Part shown: in pieces, positions 43,683 to 53,182 of the stretch | Layout: every line of letters begins with the position of its first letter | Numbering within the stretch: position 1 is the first letter of the stretch | Assembly: GCF_002023715.1 (NCBI RefSeq) | Contig: NZ_MAHX01000016.1 | Coordinates: forward strand, 372,001-436,000 | From: Elizabethkingia occulta | GTDB taxonomy: Bacteria > Bacteroidota > Bacteroidia > Flavobacteriales > Weeksellaceae | Length of the DNA stretch: 64,000 nucleotides | Direction: 5' to 3' | Program-made: the position numbers and the translations under genes | The notes under the pieces: generated by a model | What the model was told of the DNA's origin: nothing | Databases searched by the model: none | The model's input: only the letters and a program-made list of their open reading frames with translations

Positions 43683-44930
43683 ATGAGCAATATAATCAAC
43701 AATATAGCATTAATCGAATCCTTTGGAGATTTTAAAGATGAAAAAGGAATCAGCAAGATTGACCTTATGGCAATTATTGAGGATTCTCTTAAGACTCTTT
43801 TGAGAAAAAGATATGACTCGGACGATCACTTTGATGTTATTGTAAATCCTGATAAAGGAGATTTCCAGATTTTCTTGAACAAGAGAATTGTTGAAGATGA
43901 AATGTCAGAAGATGATGATTTGGAAATTGAAATTTCTGAGGCTAAGAAAATCGATCCGACTTTCGAGGTAGGAGAAGAGTTTACTCAGGAAATTCCAGTT
44001 GCACAGTTAGGAAGAAGAAACATTCTTACATTAAAGCAAATCCTGGCAACTAAACTTCAGGAGCATAATAATGCAATGCTATATGATCAGTTCCGTGATA
44101 GAATTGGTGAGATTGCAGTAGGAGAAGTACACCATATTCGTCATAAACATGTAATTTTGTTAGATGATGAAGGGAATGAGTTTATTTTACCAAAAGAAAA
44201 CCAGATTCCTTCAGACTTCTTCAGAAAAGGAGATAGTGTACGTGCAGTAATCGAAAGTGTTGACTTTAAAGGTTCCAAACCTCAGATTATTGTTTCCAGA
44301 ACTGCTCCTAAATTCTTAGAGAAATTATTAGAGCTTGAAATTCCTGAAATCCAGGACGGAACTATTATCCTGAAGAAAGTAGTGAGAATTCCGGGTGAAA
44401 AAGCGAAAATTGCTGTTGATGCTTACGATGACAGAATTGATCCTGTTGGAGCTTGTGTAGGAGTAAAGGGATCCAGAATTCATGGAGTAGTAAGAGAACT
44501 TCGTAATGAGAATATTGATGTGATTCAGTGGTCTAAAAACCCGGAAATCTTAGTGAAGAGAGCTTTAGGAAACGTTAATATTCAGAAAGCTGATATGAAC
44601 GAAGAGCAGTCACATGCTTTAGTATACGCTCCGGCTGAAGAAATCTCTAAAATTATTGGGAAACAAGGACAGAATATACGTCTTGCATCTTGGTTAACAG
44701 GATACAATATTGATGTATACAGAGATAAAGAAGAAGGTGACGATGTTGAGTTAGTAGAATTTGCTGACGAGATCGAAGAATGGATCATCAATGAGTTTAA
44801 AAAAGTAGGTCTTGATACTGCAAGAAGTGTACTGGATAAAGAGACAGCTGCACTTGTGGGAATGACAGATCTTGAATTAGAAACCATTGAGGAAGTAAAA
44901 CAAATATTGAGAGACGAATTAGAGGACTAA
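43683..44930 (+). CDS. nusA: Transcription termination/antitermination factor NusA
   Basis: 415 residues. The N-terminal RNA polymerase-binding domain (about 1-130) is followed by an S1 domain (GEVHHIRHKHVILLDDEG...DSVRAVIESV), then two KH domains (VGVKGSRIHGVVREL near residue 260; IIGKQGQNIRLASWLTGYNIDV near residue 325). It ends in a short acidic tail without the two C-terminal acidic repeats of the Escherichia coli protein, as is usual outside the proteobacteria. It sits between rimP and infB. NusA controls pausing, termination and antitermination. Confidence 0.96.
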   Translation: MSNIINNIALIESFGDFKDEKGISKIDLMAIIEDSLKTLLRKRYDSDDHFDVIVNPDKGDFQIFLNKRIVEDEMSEDDDLEIEISEAKKIDPTFEVGEEFTQEIPVAQLGRRNILTLKQILATKLQEHNNAMLYDQFRDRIGEIAVGEVHHIRHKHVILLDDEGNEFILPKENQIPSDFFRKGDSVRAVIESVDFKGSKPQIIVSRTAPKFLEKLLELEIPEIQDGTIILKKVVRIPGEKAKIAVDAYDDRIDPVGACVGVKGSRIHGVVRELRNENIDVIQWSKNPEILVKRALGNVNIQKADMNEEQSHALVYAPAEEISKIIGKQGQNIRLASWLTGYNIDVYRDKEEGDDVELVEFADEIEEWIINEFKKVGLDTARSVLDKETAALVGMTDLELETIEEVKQILRDELED

Positions 44931-44996
44931 TCTGGATCTTAACCCAATTTTTATAATAATTACGAATTTAAAAATTCAAAAGAACGAATATTTTTT

Positions 44997-47885
44997 ATGC
45001 CAAAAATTAGATTGAATAAAGCGGTAAAGGAACTTAACATCTCTATCTCCAGAGCTGTAGAATATCTGCAGTCTAAAGGGATTGAAGTGGAAAGTAATCC
45101 TAACGCTCTATTAGAAAGCGAGGCATTTTCTGCATTGGAGGCTGAGTTCCGTAAAGATGGCGAACAGAAGAAAGCTTCCCATGAGGTTGTGATCTCTAAA
45201 GTTCCGGATGAAAAACTGGAAATAGAAGAGATTAAACCTGAGGTGATAAGAGCCAAAGCAGCACCACAAACTGGTGCCAAAATTTTAGGGAAAATTGATT
45301 TGGGAGAAGAGAAGCCGAAAGAAGTAGAAGAGGCTCCCAAACCAGAACCTGTAAAAGAACCTGCCCAGCCTGTTGTTGAAAAAACAGAGGAGCCTCAGGA
45401 GCAGGAATTCAAAGTTTTAGGTAAAATTGATTTATCGCAGATCAGATCAGACAGACCTAAACATTCTGATAAAAAAGATAAAAAGCCAGAAGCTCCTAAA
45501 AAAGAAGAGCCGAAGGTACAAGCTGAAGCACCGAAAGCGGAAGTAAAACCTGTTGAGAAAAAAGTGGAAGAAGTAAAACCTGCTCAGCCGGAAACTCCGC
45601 AAGAGCCACAGAAAATTGAAACTGTTTATCAGAAATTGGATGGTCCAAAGATCCTAAAGGAGAAAGTGGATTTATCACAGTTCCAACAAAAGCCTAAGAA
45701 AGAAAGCGGAGATAACTCTTTCAAAAAGAAAAGAAAGAGAATAACCAAGGAAGGAGGAAACCAAGGGCAGAACAACAACAATAACAACCAGGGACAAAAT
45801 AACAACCAGGGCGGAAATAATAATAACAATAATAATTCCGACAGAAAACCTTTTAACAGAGGTGGTAACCAGCAAGGTGGTAATAACAACAACCGAGGTG
45901 GTAACAATAACAACCGGGGTGGTAATAATAATCGTGGTGGTAACAATAACAACAGGAATAAGGTTATGCCTGTTGAATTAACTGACGAACAAGTTAAAAA
46001 CCAGATTAAAGAAACTTTAGAGAAACTTACTAATAAAGGTGGTAAATCTAAAGGAGCGAAGCATAGAAGAGAAAAGAGATCTTTCAGAAGAGAGCAGGAC
46101 GAGCTTCAGCAAGAAATGGAAGCACAAGACAGAACTCTTAAAGTAACTGAATTCATTACGGTAAGCGAATTAGCAAGCCTTATGAATGTAAGTGCTACTG
46201 AGGTTATTTCTGCTTGTTTCTCTTTAGGTGTAATGGTTACAATGAACCAACGTCTGGAAGCTGATACACTTACATTAGTTGCTGACGAGTTTGGTTATAA
46301 AGTTGAATTCTCGGATGCTGATATCGATGATGCTTCATTAGAAGAGGAGCCGGATGCAGAAGAAGATTTATCAAAAAGAGCTCCTATAGTTACAGTAATG
46401 GGACACGTAGACCACGGTAAAACATCCCTATTGGACTACATCCGTAAGACGAATGTAATTGCAGGGGAATCCGGAGGTATTACACAGCACATCGGAGCTT
46501 ACAATGTGAAGCTTGATAATGGAGAAAAAATTACATTCTTAGATACACCAGGTCACGAAGCCTTTACAGCGATGAGAGCGCGTGGTGCTCAGGTAACGGA
46601 TATTGCAATTATTGTAATTGCAGCGGATGATGATGTGATGCCACAAACTAAAGAAGCAATTGCCCATGCTCAGGCAGCAGGGGTGCCAATGATTATTGCA
46701 ATCAATAAAGTAGATAAACCAGGAGCGAATCCTGATAATATCCGCCAGCAGCTTTCGGGAATGAATATCCTGGTAGAAGAATGGGGAGGTAATGTTCAGG
46801 CTCAGGAAATTTCTGCTAAGTTTGGTAACAATGTAGATACGCTTTTAGAGAAAGTATTAATCCAGGCGGAATTATTAGAATTAAAAGCAAATGCAGATAA
46901 AAAAGCTTCCGGAGTAGTTATAGAAGCTGCCTTGGATAAGGGTAGAGGTTATGTAGCTACTATGTTAGTACAGAATGGTACGCTTAAAATTGGTGACTAT
47001 GTATTAGCAGGTAAAAACCACGGTAAGGTGAAGGCAATGCTTGATGAAAGAGGTAAGCCTATGCAGGAAGCCGGACCTTCTATTCCTGTAACGATACTTG
47101 GTCTTGACGGTGCGCCGACAGCGGGTGATAAATTCAGAGTTTTTGAAGATGAACGTGAAGCGAAATCAATTGCAACTAAACGTGAGCAACTTCAGCGTGA
47201 GCAGACAATCAGAACTAAGAAGCATCTTACGCTTGACGAAATCGGTCGTCGTATCGCATTAGGAGACTTTAAAGAGTTGAATATTATCCTTAAAGGTGAC
47301 GTGGATGGATCTGTAGAAGCGCTTTCCGATATGTTAGCAAGATTGTCTACCGAAGAAATCCATATTAATATCCTTCATAAAGGTGTAGGACAGATTACCG
47401 AATCAGACGTATTATTAGCTTCTGCATCTGATGCAATTATTATTGGCTTTAACGTTAGAGCTGGTGGTAATGCAAAAGAACTTGCCGATAAGGAGGAGAT
47501 TGAGATCAGAACTTATTCTGTAATTTACGATGCCATTGATGAGGTTAAAGAAGCGATGGAGGGAATGCTTTCTCCTGAGATTAAAGAACAGGTTATCGGT
47601 AACGTTGAGATCCGTGAAACTTTCAAGATTTCCAAAGTTGGAACCATTGCAGGTTGTATGGTATTAACAGGTAAGATAACCAGAAATTCTAAAATCAGAT
47701 TAATCCGTGATGGAATCGTACAATACACTGGTGAATTAGAGAGTTTAAAACGTTTTAAAGATGATGTTAAAGAAGTAACTAAAGGTTACGAATGTGGTCT
47801 TAATATTAAAGGCTATAATGATATCGAAATTGGCGATATACTCGAGGTTTACGAAGAAGTAGCTGTTAAGAAGAAATTGAAATAA
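44997..47885 (+). CDS. infB: Translation initiation factor IF-2
   Basis: 962 residues. The N-terminal helical IF2_N motif is followed by a long charged Pro-Glu-Lys region (about 70-235). An Asn/Gly/Gln-rich tract comes next (about 255-322) with repeated RGGNNN units. The GTPase domain has G1 GHVDHGKT (469-476), [11 protein letters not shown] and [11 protein letters not shown]. Domains II to IV finish the protein ([18 protein letters not shown]). IF-2 brings initiator tRNA to the ribosome. The low-complexity tract is encoded by near-repeats of ggtggtaacaataac, which could vary in length between strains. A strong terminator follows. Confidence 0.96.
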   Translation: MPKIRLNKAVKELNISISRAVEYLQSKGIEVESNPNALLESEAFSALEAEFRKDGEQKKASHEVVISKVPDEKLEIEEIKPEVIRAKAAPQTGAKILGKIDLGEEKPKEVEEAPKPEPVKEPAQPVVEKTEEPQEQEFKVLGKIDLSQIRSDRPKHSDKKDKKPEAPKKEEPKVQAEAPKAEVKPVEKKVEEVKPAQPETPQEPQKIETVYQKLDGPKILKEKVDLSQFQQKPKKESGDNSFKKKRKRITKEGGNQGQNNNNNNQGQNNNQGGNNNNNNNSDRKPFNRGGNQQGGNNNNRGGNNNNRGGNNNRGGNNNNRNKVMPVELTDEQVKNQIKETLEKLTNKGGKSKGAKHRREKRSFRREQDELQQEMEAQDRTLKVTEFITVSELASLMNVSATEVISACFSLGVMVTMNQRLEADTLTLVADEFGYKVEFSDADIDDASLEEEPDAEEDLSKRAPIVTVMGHVDHGKTSLLDYIRKTNVIAGESGGITQHIGAYNVKLDNGEKITFLDTPGHEAFTAMRARGAQVTDIAIIVIAADDDVMPQTKEAIAHAQAAGVPMIIAINKVDKPGANPDNIRQQLSGMNILVEEWGGNVQAQEISAKFGNNVDTLLEKVLIQAELLELKANADKKASGVVIEAALDKGRGYVATMLVQNGTLKIGDYVLAGKNHGKVKAMLDERGKPMQEAGPSIPVTILGLDGAPTAGDKFRVFEDEREAKSIATKREQLQREQTIRTKKHLTLDEIGRRIALGDFKELNIILKGDVDGSVEALSDMLARLSTEEIHINILHKGVGQITESDVLLASASDAIIIGFNVRAGGNAKELADKEEIEIRTYSVIYDAIDEVKEAMEGMLSPEIKEQVIGNVEIRETFKISKVGTIAGCMVLTGKITRNSKIRLIRDGIVQYTGELESLKRFKDDVKEVTKGYECGLNIKGYNDIEIGDILEVYEEVAVKKKLK
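45760..45958 (+). repeat. Asn/Gly-coding tandem repeats inside infB
   Basis: Imperfect tandem units of about 15 to 18 bases, of the form ggtggtaacaataacaac, encode (R)GGNNNN. The longest clean run is around 45880-45955. Such tracts are prone to slippage in multiples of three. Confidence 0.7.
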
Positions 47886-47902
47886 TTCAATTTATAGATA
47901 TA

Positions 47903-47935
47903 AAGCCCCTGTTAATTTTAACAGGGGCTTTTTTT
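47903..47935 (+). terminator. Terminator of the rimP-nusA-infB operon
   Basis: Stem AAGCCCCTGTTAA / TTAACAGGGGCTT with loop TT, followed by TTTTT. It starts 18 bases after the infB stop. Confidence 0.92.
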
Positions 47936-48342
47936 ATGTAAAAATTTAATATTAGTCTTAATTAAGAAAAATTTAAACCTTGTTAATAGATGTTAATAAT
48001 AGGAGTAAAGGGGCTAATAATCGATGTTTTAACATTTAATGTGCATTCTGTTAAGTCTGAGTAAAGGTTGTTAAGTGTTAATGGTTCATTTTTAATGAAT
48101 GAAAAAAATATTCTTTATGTTAAAAATATTTTGTTTTTATAATTAATGTTAAAATGTATTATTCATCGGTGTTTTATGAGTTTTAGATAGGCTTGTTAAT
48201 ATATTGTTATCTGTGATGATTTATCATTATTGAATTTTAACATTTAGTTAATAATTTAATAACATCGATGTGTAATAAATTGTTAATTATATAAAATAAT
48301 GATATAAAAAAAATGAATTTTATGTGTATTAATATTTTTTAA

Positions 48343-48350
48343 CATATTTG
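48343..48350 (+). promoter_or_regulatory. Candidate -7 box of the first susC
   Basis: CATATTTG in the context TTAACATATTTGT. The same context precedes the second susC at 53146-53153, where a TTTG lies at the right distance. The conservation between the two genes is the main support. It makes the ATG at 48378 the start and rules out the longer TTG-started frame at 48348. Confidence 0.45.
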
Positions 48351-48377
48351 TGTGTTGAAATATTAAATATTGTTAAT

Positions 48378-51275
48378 ATGAATGTAAAATTTAAAGTATT
48401 GAGCGCGGGGGTTTTGTTCTTTATGGGACAAAACATTATAGCTCAGTCAGTGAAGAAGGATACTGCTACTTCAACAAAAACTATTGAAGAAGTGGTTGTA
48501 GTAGGTTTTGGACAGAAGAAAACTGTAAAAGAATTAACAGGTTCTGTAGGAACAATGACGGCTAAGGCTATTGAGGATAATCCTGTTTCTGCTTCTGTAG
48601 ATAAAATGTTACAAGGTAGAGTTGCCGGAGTTCAGACGGGTGTTTCTAATGGTCAGCCAGGTGGATTTGCTTCTGTTCGTGTAAGAGGTATCTCTTCTAT
48701 TAACGGTGTTAAAGATCCTATTTATGTTATTGATGGAGTTCGTGTAAAGTCAGGAGACTTATCAAGTAACTCTACTACCGGAAATATCTTAGCGAGTCTT
48801 AACCCGAATGATATAGAAAATATCAGTGTTTTGAAAGATGCCGTTTCTACTGCGATGTACGGAGCAGATGCTGGTTCTGGGGTAATTATTATTACAACAA
48901 AATCTGGTAAAAAAGGTAAAGCTAAATTTAGTTTAAACTTTACTCAGGGTATTACCAGTGATGCTGTAAAAAGAGAAAGAGGATTAACGGCTGATGAATA
49001 CAAGAAGTTACTTACTTACTCTGTTATGAATAGATATCAGGGGGCAAATGATCCTGGCTTCGTAGGCAAAAGTTATCAGGAGGTTTATGACTTTTTGAAA
49101 GCCGGAGGTTCTGATGTTAAAGGAGATCTTAAAAAAACTGATATTGCCAATGTTTTAAACAGTCCCTATAATACAAATTGGAAAGATGCGACTCAGAAAA
49201 ATGAAGCTTATCAGACTAATGTAGATTTTTCACTTTCCGGCGGTAATGATAAATTGAGCTACTTCAGTTCAATTAACTACTTTGATCAGCAATCTACTGT
49301 AAAAGGAGCTAACTTTAAAAGATTAGCAGCTTCTTCCAGAGTTAGTTACCAGGCAACGGATAGGCTTAAAATCTCAACTGATTTTCAAATGTCTTATGGT
49401 AAAACAAATACTTTATCAGAAGGCGGGGCTACGGCTAACCCAATCTTAGCACAGTATTTTAACAGACCTACAGACCCATTAAGAAACCCTGACGGATCTT
49501 GGTATTTGGGGCAAAGTGGACGTTTATCTAATGGTAAATTTAATGTTGCTGCTCTTCAGGATTTGAACTATACTAGAAATGAAACAGCGCGAGTTTTCGC
49601 AAACTTACAAGCTGAATATAAAATTATAAAAGGACTTACCTATAAATTTGTTTTTGCACCGGAATTTATTAATCTTCTTGAAAATGCTTATTACTCACCA
49701 TTACATGGAGATGGATATGCTTATAAAGGAAGAAAGACTGATATATCTTCAAGATATTTTAGTTTTAACGTGCAAAACATGTTAACATATAACTTCAAAG
49801 CGGGGGTAAATAATTTCAATTTTACAGCATTACAGGAAGCATACAGAACCCAAAAGGATATGGTGATTGCCAGAGGCAGTACTGTAGGATCTCCATTCCT
49901 GGAGACAATGGATAACTTTATTCAGCCACTAGGAGTAGGAGGAAGAAAAGTAATTGATTCAAGATGGGGATACGGTTTAATCGGTCACTGGGATTATGAC
50001 AGAATCATAATGGTAGATGGATCATACAGGAGAGACGTTCTGTCTAACTTTACTCCAGGTAAAAAGGCAGGGAATTTCTGGTCAGCAGGCGTTGCTTTAG
50101 ATGTTGCGAGATTCGGATTCTTAAAAAACGACCCAACAGTATCTATGCTAAAGCTTAGAGCGTCTTACGGTAAGGTTGGTAATCAGGTAAAAGCTAATCC
50201 TTATGCGTTATATTCTTACACAGGAAACTATAATGCTTTAGCAGCTGGTGATTTGAGAGGGGTTTATAATCCTAATCTTACATGGGAAACAATTAATCCT
50301 TTTAACGTAGGTGTAGATTTTGGATTCTTAAATAACAGAATTACTTTTACAGCTGAATACTACAACAAAAAATCTAAAGATCTTATTTATGAGTTACCAT
50401 TGCAGGTATCTCAGGGTATGACCAGCTACAATGCAAACATTGGAGATATGGTAAACAAAGGTTTTGAATTCTCTGTGAATGCAGAAATTCTTAAGAATCC
50501 ACATGGACTTAATTGGGGCGTAAATGCTAATCTTTCTACACTAAGTAATAAAATCACTAAGTTATATGGTGGTGATGTTGTAAATCCTACAATTGATGGT
50601 ATAGCTATGAGTGGGATGATTCTTCGTCAGGGAGAAAGTATCAACTCTTATTATATGAGAAAATGGGCTGGTGTAGACCCAAGAAATGGGGATCCATTAT
50701 GGTATCTTAATGGAAAAGATGGTGAAACTACCAATAACTATAACTTAGCTAAAGAAGAGATTCAAGGAAATGCTTTAAGTAAAGTTACGGGTGGATTTGG
50801 TACTAACCTTAGCTATAAGAATATTAGCTTAGATGCATTCTTTACTTATGGATTTGGAGGGAAAATCTTAGATAAGTGGATGGGTAATGTTGTTTCTGAT
50901 GGAGCTGGAGTATATGATACTCCGGGATATGCCTCTCAAATGGATTTCTGGACTCCTGAGAATCCTAATGCTGCTAATCCTATGCCTATTTATTCATTAG
51001 GAAATAAGAGAGGTTACGGATTATCTACAAGAAGGATGTTTAAAGCTGATTATATAAGATTAAGTAACCTTAAAATTGCCTATACCTTCAAAGGAGATGT
51101 ATTAGAAAAAACAGGTCTTACATCTTTACAGATCTATTTATTAGGAAATAATATATGGACATACAAATTTGACAAAAACTTAAAGTTGGATCCGGAAATT
51201 AATTTGGCAGGTAACTACGATTTAGGATTGCCAATTCAGAAGGCGTTTATGTTAGGAGTTAATTTCGGATTTTAA
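48378..51275 (+). CDS. SusC-like TonB-linked outer-membrane protein (pair 1)
   Basis: 965 residues from the ATG at 48378 (MNVKFKVLSAGVLFF). A signal peptide ending IIAQ is followed after a short spacer by the TonB box EEVVVVGFG, the plug (LQGRVAGVQTGVSNGQPGG, VRVRGISSINGVKDPIYVIDGVRV, SVLKDAVSTAMYGADAGSGVIIITTKSGK) and a large barrel ending VNFGF. The RGxSSxxG...PxYVIDGV wording is typical of SusC/RagA proteins. The carboxypeptidase-like domain common at the N-terminus of such proteins is missing. With its SusD partner (15 bases downstream) it would import an oligosaccharide or peptide. No enzyme gene nearby hints at the substrate. Confidence 0.92.
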   Translation: MNVKFKVLSAGVLFFMGQNIIAQSVKKDTATSTKTIEEVVVVGFGQKKTVKELTGSVGTMTAKAIEDNPVSASVDKMLQGRVAGVQTGVSNGQPGGFASVRVRGISSINGVKDPIYVIDGVRVKSGDLSSNSTTGNILASLNPNDIENISVLKDAVSTAMYGADAGSGVIIITTKSGKKGKAKFSLNFTQGITSDAVKRERGLTADEYKKLLTYSVMNRYQGANDPGFVGKSYQEVYDFLKAGGSDVKGDLKKTDIANVLNSPYNTNWKDATQKNEAYQTNVDFSLSGGNDKLSYFSSINYFDQQSTVKGANFKRLAASSRVSYQATDRLKISTDFQMSYGKTNTLSEGGATANPILAQYFNRPTDPLRNPDGSWYLGQSGRLSNGKFNVAALQDLNYTRNETARVFANLQAEYKIIKGLTYKFVFAPEFINLLENAYYSPLHGDGYAYKGRKTDISSRYFSFNVQNMLTYNFKAGVNNFNFTALQEAYRTQKDMVIARGSTVGSPFLETMDNFIQPLGVGGRKVIDSRWGYGLIGHWDYDRIIMVDGSYRRDVLSNFTPGKKAGNFWSAGVALDVARFGFLKNDPTVSMLKLRASYGKVGNQVKANPYALYSYTGNYNALAAGDLRGVYNPNLTWETINPFNVGVDFGFLNNRITFTAEYYNKKSKDLIYELPLQVSQGMTSYNANIGDMVNKGFEFSVNAEILKNPHGLNWGVNANLSTLSNKITKLYGGDVVNPTIDGIAMSGMILRQGESINSYYMRKWAGVDPRNGDPLWYLNGKDGETTNNYNLAKEEIQGNALSKVTGGFGTNLSYKNISLDAFFTYGFGGKILDKWMGNVVSDGAGVYDTPGYASQMDFWTPENPNAANPMPIYSLGNKRGYGLSTRRMFKADYIRLSNLKIAYTFKGDVLEKTGLTSLQIYLLGNNIWTYKFDKNLKLDPEINLAGNYDLGLPIQKAFMLGVNFGF

Positions 51276-51290
51276 TTAAAAATATATAAA

Positions 51291-52673
51291 ATGAAATATT
51301 TAAATATAAAAACAGGAGTTCTTGCACTTTCTCTAGCTTTAACAAGTGTAAGCTGCAGCAGGGATTTTACAGAAACGGTTTTTAATGAAAGTGAAATAGC
51401 TTCTTCATGGAAGTCTGCAGAGCAAATGCATTCATTTGTATTAGGTGCATTTGTTGATATGAGGTCTCAGTACTATTATGGAAAGGATTTTTCTATCTAT
51501 GCCGAGGTAAGATCTGATCATATGCTTAGTAACGGAAGATCCGGATATTATAATACAGTAGCGGGCTATGAAATGACTTCTGCTGATTCATATGCAGCAA
51601 ATACGTATAAGCAGATTTATAAGGTTGTAGCAAAAGCCAATAATATTGTTAATTTTGATATTAACTCATTAGATAATGCTGCAGCAAGTAAAGCAGAAGC
51701 TACTTATTATGTAGGTCAGGCTTATGCCTTAAGAGCACAGAGTTTCTTTGATTTGTTAAGATTATACGGACAGAAATATACAGGAGGTAATGATGGTATT
51801 GTTCTTCCTGTGAAATTTGATCCATTAAATAAACAAGGAAGATCAAGTATTGCGGATACTGAAAAACAAATTGAAGCTGATTTTGAAGCTGCTATAAACA
51901 AAATGGAAAGCTCTAAAAGCTTTGACAGACCAGATAAGAGATCTGAGATTTCAATTAACGCAGTAAAAGCATTGGCGGCAAGATATTACTTGTACAAAAA
52001 CAATTATGCAAAAGTGCAATCATTAGTAAATGATATTGTTGCGAGCAAGAAATATAAAGTTATAGAGAAAGATGCTTTAGTAAGTTCATGGGAAGCTAGT
52101 GGTTCTGCTATGAACTCTATTTTTGAATTAGCTTATGGAGAGGTGGCCCAGCCAGGAGCAGCATCTTACGCTTATATTATGAATAGTAGAGGTTATGCTA
52201 ATACTGTTGTAAGTGATGCTGGAATGGCTTCTTATGCTAGTAATGATGCACGTTTAGGTTTAATTGAAAAAGTAGATGGTAGCTATTTCCTAAATAAGAA
52301 ATTTCCAAGTCTTACAGGAGCAACCAGTATCCGTATTGTTCGTTATGAAGAAGTCGTATTAGATGGAGCTGAAGCCGAATTTAAGTTAGGTAATACTGCT
52401 AAGGCATTAGAATATCTTAATATGATTCTTGAGAATAGAGGGTTGGCTAAGGCAACTTCTGTTACAATGGAAAGTATTATGGCTGAAAGATCTAAAGAAT
52501 TAATTGGAGAAGGCTTCAGAATGTGGGATTTGTTGAGATGGGGTGTAGAAGTTCCAAGACCAGCAGGGGCTAATAAAGATAAAAATTTAACAGCTTTCCC
52601 TATGCCAAGAGTTGAAACTGACCTTTCTGGTACTTTAGTAAAAGCTAATCCAGGATATGATAATTACAGATAA
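51291..52673 (+). CDS. SusD/RagB-like surface lipoprotein (pair 1)
   Basis: 460 residues. The signal peptide ends in a lipobox (TSVSC) with the lipid-bearing cysteine C22, followed by SRDF. The SusD fold is seen in AYALRAQSFFDLLRLYGQKY, TEKQIEADFEAAINKM, ISINAVKALAARYYLYKNNYAKV and the C-terminal RSKELIGEGFRMWDLLRWG. SusD proteins sit as a lid on the SusC barrel and bind the substrate. It is 15 bases after its SusC and ends at a strong terminator, so pair 1 is a two-gene operon. Confidence 0.92.
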   Translation: MKYLNIKTGVLALSLALTSVSCSRDFTETVFNESEIASSWKSAEQMHSFVLGAFVDMRSQYYYGKDFSIYAEVRSDHMLSNGRSGYYNTVAGYEMTSADSYAANTYKQIYKVVAKANNIVNFDINSLDNAAASKAEATYYVGQAYALRAQSFFDLLRLYGQKYTGGNDGIVLPVKFDPLNKQGRSSIADTEKQIEADFEAAINKMESSKSFDRPDKRSEISINAVKALAARYYLYKNNYAKVQSLVNDIVASKKYKVIEKDALVSSWEASGSAMNSIFELAYGEVAQPGAASYAYIMNSRGYANTVVSDAGMASYASNDARLGLIEKVDGSYFLNKKFPSLTGATSIRIVRYEEVVLDGAEAEFKLGNTAKALEYLNMILENRGLAKATSVTMESIMAERSKELIGEGFRMWDLLRWGVEVPRPAGANKDKNLTAFPMPRVETDLSGTLVKANPGYDNYR

Positions 52674-52712
52674 TTATTAGTCAGATATAAGAAATTAATT
52701 TTCTTTAATTAT

Positions 52713-52740
52713 AATCCCCGGACATTAATGTCCGGGGATT
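52713..52740 (+). terminator. Terminator of SusCD pair 1
   Basis: Perfect palindrome: arm AATCCCCGGACATT and its complement AATGTCCGGGGATT, followed by TTTT. It starts 40 bases after the SusD stop. Confidence 0.9.
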
Positions 52741-53121
52741 TTTTATAAACATAATTTAGGCAAACATATGTAATTACTATTTTCTTATCTATAAACTATT
52801 GTATTCAGGATGTTACTGAAAAATTAAATATGTAATAACTTCATTTTTTAGTGAATATATTATATGTATTTATGAAATTTAACTGTTTAGAGATGAATAA
52901 TAAAAATTCATAAATATTATTATTGTTAATGTTATTTGATCTAAATACAGGAATATTGATAGCTTGTCAACTTTAAAAAAAAACTGAAATTAATGTCAAT
53001 ATTGAAATTTTGTTATGTTAAAATTTAACTTTTTTTTGTATAGATAAATTATCTAATCCTTTTGCTATTTGGTGTTATGGTGTGTCTTGTTTATTTCAAT
53101 GCTGTATATACTGTTGTTTTT

Positions 53122-53153
53122 TTTGGATATGTTAAAAATTATTAACATATTTG
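53122..53153 (+). promoter_or_regulatory. Promoter of SusCD pair 2
   Basis: TTTG (53122-53125), 20 bases, then CATATTTG (53146-53153), one mismatch to TAnnTTTG. The leader to the ATG at 53183 is about 25 bases. The -7 context TTAACATATTTGT and the following GTTGAAATATTAAA are shared with pair 1. Confidence 0.6.
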
Positions 53154-53182
53154 TAAAAGTTGAAATATTAAAATTTGTTAAT

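Larger units (their letters stand above)
47886..48377. other. Long AT-rich region before the first susC
   Basis: 492 bases. After the infB terminator there is no gene-like frame. The region is crowded with GTTAA/TTAAC words, has TTTTAACATTTA twice (near 48028 and 48236) and ATCGATGT twice (near 48021 and 48264). The end holds the candidate promoter of the first SusC gene. The repeated words may be regulator sites, but they are also likely by chance in such AT-rich DNA. Confidence 0.4.
52674..53182. other. Intergenic region before the second susC
   Basis: 509 AT-rich bases. They contain the terminator of pair 1, then no gene-like frame, then the promoter of pair 2. A longer in-frame start for the second SusC at 53069 would lie ahead of that promoter and is rejected. 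Confidence 0.5.

Noticed and set aside
45629-45952. Leucine/proline-rich minus-strand frame of 107 residues inside infB
   Set aside because: It is the complement of the Asn/Gly repeat tract, a low-complexity artefact.
47886-48377. Regulator sites from repeated GTTAA, TTTTAACATTTA and ATCGATGT words
   Set aside because: The region is so AT-rich that such repeats are expected by chance; spacing and symmetry are irregular.
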